From: a virus
Strand: one strand, 5' to 3'
IMG/VR virus record: IMGVR_UViG_3300049188_000037
Location: 1-41,099 of that record
DNA: 41,099 nt
Shown here: one piece after another, positions 37,584 to 41,099 of the stretch
Layout of the letters: each line of letters starts with the position of its first letter
Numbering within the stretch: position 1 is the first letter of the stretch
Made by a program: the position numbers and the translations under genes
Notes under the pieces: model-generated
The model's input: the letters and a program-made list of their open reading frames with translations, nothing else
What the model was told of the DNA's origin: nothing
Databases searched by the model: none

Positions 37584-38712
37584 TGATTCAGACCCGAAGG
37601 CAGCAGCGTGGCTGCGCGAAAACATAAAGGCCGGTCTGATCCCGCCCGGCTACGTGGACGAGCGATCAATAGTCGATGTTAATCCGTATGAACTTACCAA
37701 CTACACACAGCACCATTTCTTCGCTGGTATCGGCGGATGGGCCTACGCCCTTCGCCTTGCAGGATGGCCCGATAACCGACGTGTCGTTACTGCCTCACTC
37801 CCATGTCAGCCGTTCAGCGCGGCGGGCAAGCAGCTCGGCACGAAAGACGAGCGCCACCTCTGGCCAGTCTTCTACGGCATATTCACATTCCTCGGCACTG
37901 CAGATGCGTTTGGAGAGCAGGTTGCGAGCGCGGCTGGGCGTGATTGGCTCGCTGGAGTACGAACTGACCTGGAAGCATTGGGCTATGAGGTCGGGGCCGC
38001 CGATTTGTGCGCTTCGGGCGTCGGGGCGCCGCACATCCGTCAGCGAATTTTCTGGATGGCTCACGCCGAAAACGTCGGACGTAAACGGAGCAACGGAGCG
38101 TCGCGCCTTCGACACACATCGCAGCAATTTAAACGACAGGGCATTGCTCGCGGGCTGGCCGACTCCAATGGCGGGCAACTCCGGGACGGAGGACTACAAT
38201 CCGGCCGGCAACACGGACAGCAGCCGGAAGACGGTGGCGCTGGTCGGCTGGCCGACTTGCGCGGCACGCGATTGGAAAAGCGGGGAATCGCAACAGATAC
38301 TCGAGAACGCGAGGCCGCTGTCGGAAGTGGCGATACTGTCGGGTTGGGCAACGCCGACAGTCGCGGACTCTTCCAGCACGTGCAACGCAACGGCCACGAG
38401 GCATTCGTCGCCGGGCCATTCGGGGCAGACGCTTACGGATCAGGCGCGGATCAGCGGGTGGAACACACCCAGGGCGACGGACGGCTCGAACGGCGGCCCG
38501 AATCAGGCCGGGGGCTCTCTGTCGGCGGATTCTGGGACAGCTTCGATCTCGTCCTCTGCACCGACAACAAAGCGCGGCGCATTGAACCCGGATCATTCCC
38601 GCTGGCTCATGGGGTACCCGGCCGAGTGGGGCTCTTGCGGGGCTACGGCAATGCAATCGTGCCGGAACTCGCGGCGCAGTTCATCCAAGCCTCAGCCGAA
38701 GCAATAGCATGA
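37567..38712 (+). CDS. dcm: DNA cytosine-5 methyltransferase
   Basis: A 381-residue C5-cytosine methyltransferase. Motif I is FFAGIGGW (51-58), motif IV PCQPFS (79-84, catalytic Cys80), motif VI GEQV (116-119), motif VIII RQRIF (158-162), and motif X RGYGNAIVP (358-366). Between ~170 and 350 is a low-complexity, Gly/Asp/Arg-rich recognition region with repeated ADSNGG-like elements. It would protect phage DNA from host restriction. I start it at ATG 37567. The whole +1 frame across it is also open (see 37676). Confidence 0.88.
   Translation: MSAYYNDSDPKAAAWLRENIKAGLIPPGYVDERSIVDVNPYELTNYTQHHFFAGIGGWAYALRLAGWPDNRRVVTASLPCQPFSAAGKQLGTKDERHLWPVFYGIFTFLGTADAFGEQVASAAGRDWLAGVRTDLEALGYEVGAADLCASGVGAPHIRQRIFWMAHAENVGRKRSNGASRLRHTSQQFKRQGIARGLADSNGGQLRDGGLQSGRQHGQQPEDGGAGRLADLRGTRLEKRGIATDTREREAAVGSGDTVGLGNADSRGLFQHVQRNGHEAFVAGPFGADAYGSGADQRVEHTQGDGRLERRPESGRGLSVGGFWDSFDLVLCTDNKARRIEPGSFPLAHGVPGRVGLLRGYGNAIVPELAAQFIQASAEAIA
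37676..38707 (+). CDS. Open +1 frame inside dcm with GWxTP repeats
   Basis: A 343-codon frame read entirely over the dcm gene in the +1 frame, with no stop until 38707. It contains five GW-x-T-P elements (codons starting 38054, 38153, 38246, 38342 and 38456, roughly 33 residues apart), the phrase PAGNTDSSRKTVALVGWPT, and a C-terminal WLMGYPAEW. I recall phage proteins with these features in databases, starting with MNLPTTHST-like sequence as here. No SD precedes it. It may be a real overlapping gene, or a by-product of conserved dcm DNA. Confidence 0.45.
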   Translation: MLIRMNLPTTHSTISSLVSADGPTPFALQDGPITDVSLLPHSHVSRSARRASSSARKTSATSGQSSTAYSHSSALQMRLESRLRARLGVIGSLEYELTWKHWAMRSGPPICALRASGRRTSVSEFSGWLTPKTSDVNGATERRAFDTHRSNLNDRALLAGWPTPMAGNSGTEDYNPAGNTDSSRKTVALVGWPTCAARDWKSGESQQILENARPLSEVAILSGWATPTVADSSSTCNATATRHSSPGHSGQTLTDQARISGWNTPRATDGSNGGPNQAGGSLSADSGTASISSSAPTTKRGALNPDHSRWLMGYPAEWGSCGATAMQSCRNSRRSSSKPQPKQ

Positions 38713-38814
38713 CCGCCCCGCTCACTGACAAGCGGGCGCGGGGGCGTAGCGATGGGGGGAATACGCAATCACAGCTTTAGCCCTAAATAACCGCCACGAG
38801 TTATAGTCATCACT

Positions 38815-38820
38815 TATAAT
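38815..38820 (+). promoter_or_regulatory. Possible -10 box TATAAT
   Basis: A perfect TATAAT 12 nt before the ATG of the next gene, without a good -35. It may be a weak or activator-dependent promoter for the replication genes. The gap 38713-38831 otherwise holds a small hairpin (CCCGCT/AGCGGG, 38717-38736) with no T run. Confidence 0.4.
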
Positions 38821-38831
38821 GCGCTGAGGTT

Positions 38832-39014
38832 ATGAAGCCGCCAGAATCAATAAATCCCGACTTTTGCAAGGAATGCGGACGGCGGGGCATCATCGCCACG
38901 CGCAACGGACCGACCTGCAAATGCGCAAAATTTCAATGGCCCGACAACTTCGCCGCGATGACTGAACAGCAGCGCGTCGATTGGTTGTGGGCGAATAGGA
39001 CGAAGGAAAAATGA
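38832..39014 (+). CDS. Small zinc-ribbon-like protein
   Basis: A 60-residue protein with CKECG near residue 12 and CKC later, enough for a small zinc site. It overlaps the replication gene by 4 nt. It might act as a replication accessory; function unknown. Confidence 0.65.
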   Translation: MKPPESINPDFCKECGRRGIIATRNGPTCKCAKFQWPDNFAAMTEQQRVDWLWANRTKEK

Positions 39015-39868
39015 AACGATTCACCGAAACAGAAAAATGGCGCGATAGCTGGTTTCAAAACCTGAGTCCAGAGGCTAAGCTCGTGTTTACATATATCGCC
39101 GACACGTGCGACGCAGCGGGAGTATGGGACCCGAACGAACGCATGGCCGAGTTCTCGATCGGTAAGAAATTGAATTGGGCAAAGGTTTACGGAGAGCTTC
39201 GGCCCAAGATCGCGCGCCTCGCATCCGGAAAAATCATGTTAATCAGGTTTATCGATTTCCAATATGGGAAGCTCACGGAGTCGTGTAAGCCGCACGTGAA
39301 GGTGTTGTCTGTTCTGCAATCTCACGGCATTACATACCCTATAGATACCCTAAGCCTAGGGTACCATGGTACCCCTAAGGAAGAGGATAGGATAGGAAGA
39401 GGAAAGGAAGAGGAAACGGAAAGCGGCGCGCTCAACCTCGATCTACCAAACAAGCCCGACGTACCTGATTCACTCAATACGCCTGAGTTCTTGGAGGCAT
39501 GGGAACTTTGGAAGAGGCACCGCAGCGAAATCCGTCACCCACTGAAGCCAACGCAGGAAAAGGCCGCAATCTCCGAACTCGAGATCATGGGCGCTGATCG
39601 CGCTGTGCGGGCCATCCGCTACACGATTTTCAAAGGCTGGCGCGGTTTGCGCGAGCCCGAGGGCCAAGACGCCAAGCAGTTCCAGCAGCCTCAGCAGCAA
39701 CGAAAGAAAGGCCCCAGCGAGCCAATTGGATGGAAGGCGTGGCTCAATCATGAGCGCCCCGACAGTGTTTACAGCGCAGGCGGTGATCGTGAGGCGCACG
39801 AATGGGGTCAGCTCGATACCGAAACGCAGTGGCTGATCGTGAACGAAATGAAGAAGGGCGGTAGCTGA
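39011..39868 (+). CDS. Replication initiator-like protein
   Basis: A 285-residue protein. Residues 1-115 resemble a winged-helix replication domain (WFQNLSPEAKLVFTYIADTC, then FSIGKKLNWAKVYGEL). A charged linker (KEEDRIGRGKEEETESG) is encoded by DNA repeats, and the C-terminal part has a helical domain (EAWELWKRHRSEIRHPLK) like phage initiators. By analogy with lambda O the origin lies inside the gene. It is likely to bind the iteron-like cluster at 39335-39414. Confidence 0.75.
   Translation: MKRFTETEKWRDSWFQNLSPEAKLVFTYIADTCDAAGVWDPNERMAEFSIGKKLNWAKVYGELRPKIARLASGKIMLIRFIDFQYGKLTESCKPHVKVLSVLQSHGITYPIDTLSLGYHGTPKEEDRIGRGKEEETESGALNLDLPNKPDVPDSLNTPEFLEAWELWKRHRSEIRHPLKPTQEKAAISELEIMGADRAVRAIRYTIFKGWRGLREPEGQDAKQFQQPQQQRKKGPSEPIGWKAWLNHERPDSVYSAGGDREAHEWGQLDTETQWLIVNEMKKGGS
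39335..39414. other. Candidate intragenic replication origin
   Basis: Four TACCC(C)TA-type motifs (39335-39341, 39346-39352, inverted at 39357-39363, 39370-39377) start about 11-13 bp apart, forming perfect palindromes TACCCTA-AGCC-TAGGGTA and GGGTACCATGGTACCC. They are followed by three GGAAGAGGA repeats (39379, 39395, 39406) in a purine-rich tract. Located inside the initiator gene linker, as lambda ori is inside O. Confidence 0.65.
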
Positions 39869-39871
39869 GCC

Positions 39872-40108
39872 ATGCCACGTGTAGCCATCACCGCAGAACT
39901 GTTGGTCTGTATTCGAGAGCTGAAGAAGGTTGGGCTGACCAACTATGCAATCGCCCAGCTCCTACACATCGATGACCACACGATTGCGCGCAATCTGCGA
40001 GGTGAACGAAAGACGTTAGTGCCTGCATCACCGGAAGCTGTTGTGAAAGAGCTTCGAAGAGTAGCTGCGCAAATTGAGCAGACCAACGTCTTGCCAAACC
40101 AGCCGTAG
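39872..40108 (+). CDS. Small HTH protein
   Basis: A 78-residue protein with a helix-turn-helix segment (GLTNYAIAQLLHIDDHTIAR, about residues 20-39) and basic flanks. It could regulate late genes or assist replication. It follows the initiator by 3 nt. Confidence 0.7.
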   Translation: MPRVAITAELLVCIRELKKVGLTNYAIAQLLHIDDHTIARNLRGERKTLVPASPEAVVKELRRVAAQIEQTNVLPNQP

Positions 40109-40115
40109 GCAAAAC

Positions 40116-40295
40116 ATGGGTACAATACAAAACCAGGGAAGCACAGGGGCTGCACTGCCCTTGCTCACCATAGATGTGATAGGGCGAAGGCTGAAAGCGG
40201 CGCGTATTCGCAGGGCAAAGAAGAATGAACGAATTTCCCTACCATGCAAAACAACGAAGATAGCATCCAACTCAGAAACGAAAACATCGAACTGA
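40116..40295 (+). CDS. Doubtful small basic ORF
   Basis: A 59-codon frame with GRRLKAARIRRAKKNERI basic segment, overlapping the next gene by 52 nt. It has no SD, and may be spurious. Confidence 0.4.
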   Translation: MGTIQNQGSTGAALPLLTIDVIGRRLKAARIRRAKKNERISLPCKTTKIASNSETKTSN

Positions 40296-40456
40296 AGCGT
40301 CAGCTCGATCGAGCCATCAAGGAGCTTGAGGAGTCGCGACGTGCACACCGCGGTACACAAGAGGAGCATGCTGCTACGATGAAGGAGAGAGATAATCTCA
40401 AGCTAAAGGTGGATCAACTTGAGCAACAGAAGTCTGCAACAGAGGATGGCAAATGA
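40244..40456 (+). CDS. Small coiled-coil protein
   Basis: A 70-residue charged coiled coil (heptads such as IELKRQLDRAIKELEESRRA). It ends in ATGA overlap with the next gene. Unknown function. Confidence 0.62.
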   Translation: MQNNEDSIQLRNENIELKRQLDRAIKELEESRRAHRGTQEEHAATMKERDNLKLKVDQLEQQKSATEDGK

Positions 40457-40680
40457 AATCAGGGCACGTTGCGTGTAATCCTAGGGGAATTGGGTATGAG
40501 ATCCTTAAGGCACTTGGTGGTCCCACTCATTGCAGGAAATTCACCATGACATTTGAGGTAGGTAAGATTGTTACCGTTGATTGCGAATACTTTCCGGATG
40601 TAGATGGCGTGAAAGAGGCATCTGCAATTCTAAAGAGGTATTACCTGGCTGAAAGGGTGGATGATCGTAATGCCAAGTAG
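40453..40680 (+). CDS. Hypothetical protein
   Basis: A 75-residue protein with mixed helix/strand and 'FTMTFEVGKIVTVDCEYFPD'. It resembles small accessory phage proteins with a conserved 'GKIVTVDCEYF' strand. Function unknown. Confidence 0.65.
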   Translation: MKSGHVACNPRGIGYEILKALGGPTHCRKFTMTFEVGKIVTVDCEYFPDVDGVKEASAILKRYYLAERVDDRNAK

Positions 40681-41098
40681 GCCGCAACGCCCCTGCCTGC
40701 ATCCTGGCTGCCCTACCCTAGTGCAGTCAGGATACTGCGAGAAACATAAGCCAGTAGCCAACGCAGGCGCGGCCTATGATGCGACACGACGTAAGCTAGA
40801 TCCTGCGTTGGCATTGGCAGCACGCATACGCAACAGTGCGCAGTGGCAAAAGGTGCGAGCGCAACACCGTGCGATTGAGCCGCTATGCCGTGACCCATTT
40901 GGTAGGCATACCCTGCTGCCAGCCTTCAACGATTGCAGCCACCACATCAAGCCTTTGGCTACATATCCAGAGCTTGCGTTTGATCTTAGCAACCTGGCTG
41001 GCCTCTGCACTGCGTGCCACGCTCGAGTTGGGGGCATGGAGCGGCGGGGTGAAGACGCAGAGGCGCTCTTCTTGCAACGATCAGGCGATAGTGTGTAA
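40661..41098 (+). CDS. HNH endonuclease near packaging site
   Basis: A 145-residue HNH nuclease. The N-terminal Cys-rich part (C12, C17, C26, H29) resembles a zinc knuckle; the core has CSHHIKPL (H94-H95), LSNLAGLC (N111) and C116-x2-C119H. HK97-like phages often carry such a gene (gp74-like) just before the terminase, where it helps cleave cos DNA. It is the last gene, and in a circle would lie next to the small terminase. ATG 40661 or 40670 could be the start. Confidence 0.85.
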   Translation: MIVMPSRPQRPCLHPGCPTLVQSGYCEKHKPVANAGAAYDATRRKLDPALALAARIRNSAQWQKVRAQHRAIEPLCRDPFGRHTLLPAFNDCSHHIKPLATYPELAFDLSNLAGLCTACHARVGGMERRGEDAEALFLQRSGDSV

Positions 41099-41099
41099 A

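Noticed and set aside
38129-38656. Leftward 175-codon frame over dcm
   Set aside because: Antisense frame in the repeat-rich part of dcm; no start signal or recognisable motif.

Overview
This window looks like the complete, or nearly complete, genome of a temperate siphovirus-type phage (or an excised or circularised prophage), about 41 kb. It carries an HK97-like head module, a long-tail module with a tape-measure gene, a tyrosine integrase beside a tRNA-derived attachment site, an immunity-like region and a long early operon. The HNH gene at the right end (40661-41098) and the terminase genes at the left end (137-2608) would be adjacent in a circle, which is the usual order around a packaging (cos) site. 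The host is probably a GC-rich, Gram-negative bacterium, because several genes encode Sec signal peptides or lipoprotein signals. Many starts lack a clear Shine-Dalgarno (SD) sequence. The integrase ends in a His-Tyr motif resembling integrases I associate with Verrucomicrobiota; that host guess is weak.

Layout. 1-136: possible cos/leader region with a run of 13 G. 137-7192: packaging and head genes (small and large terminase, portal, prohead protease, capsid, decoration candidate, connector). 7189-12778: an unusual insertion in the head-completion cluster, with two fibre-like proteins that start with Sec signal peptides (one ending in an SGNH hydrolase domain), two small membrane proteins and a lipoprotein. 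12781-21967: head-tail joining, tail tube, tail chaperones with a -1 frameshift site, tape measure and an RcGTA/lambda-J-like tail tip. 21970-23721: small proteins and a metallophosphoesterase. 23746-24480: two leftward genes next to attP, a likely lysogenic-conversion locus. 24534-24628: attP (3' half of tRNA-Ser) followed by a terminator. 24709-25698: integrase. 25695-27070: leftward lipoprotein and two ribbon-helix-helix (RHH) proteins. 27071-27190: divergent operator region. 27191-41098: rightward early operon with a third RHH protein, a possible excisionase, ERF annealing protein and YqaJ-type exonuclease, a DUF1064-like nuclease, many tiny membrane or Cys-rich proteins, a homing-type HNH gene, a cytosine methyltransferase with a fully open second frame, and a replication initiator with an iteron-like cluster inside it.

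How it works together (inference). Integration into a host tRNA-Ser gene would rebuild the tRNA with the phage's 3' half and terminator. The lysogeny decision appears to rest on RHH proteins bound to GTGTC-type palindromes, since no CI-like repressor is visible. The early operon replicates and recombines DNA, then runs through HNH into packaging, head and tail genes. No classical endolysin was recognised.

Most interesting points: the two-frame methyltransferase locus with 33-residue-periodic repeats, the RHH-only switch, the exported fibre/hydrolase cassette inside the head genes, and the intragenic origin.
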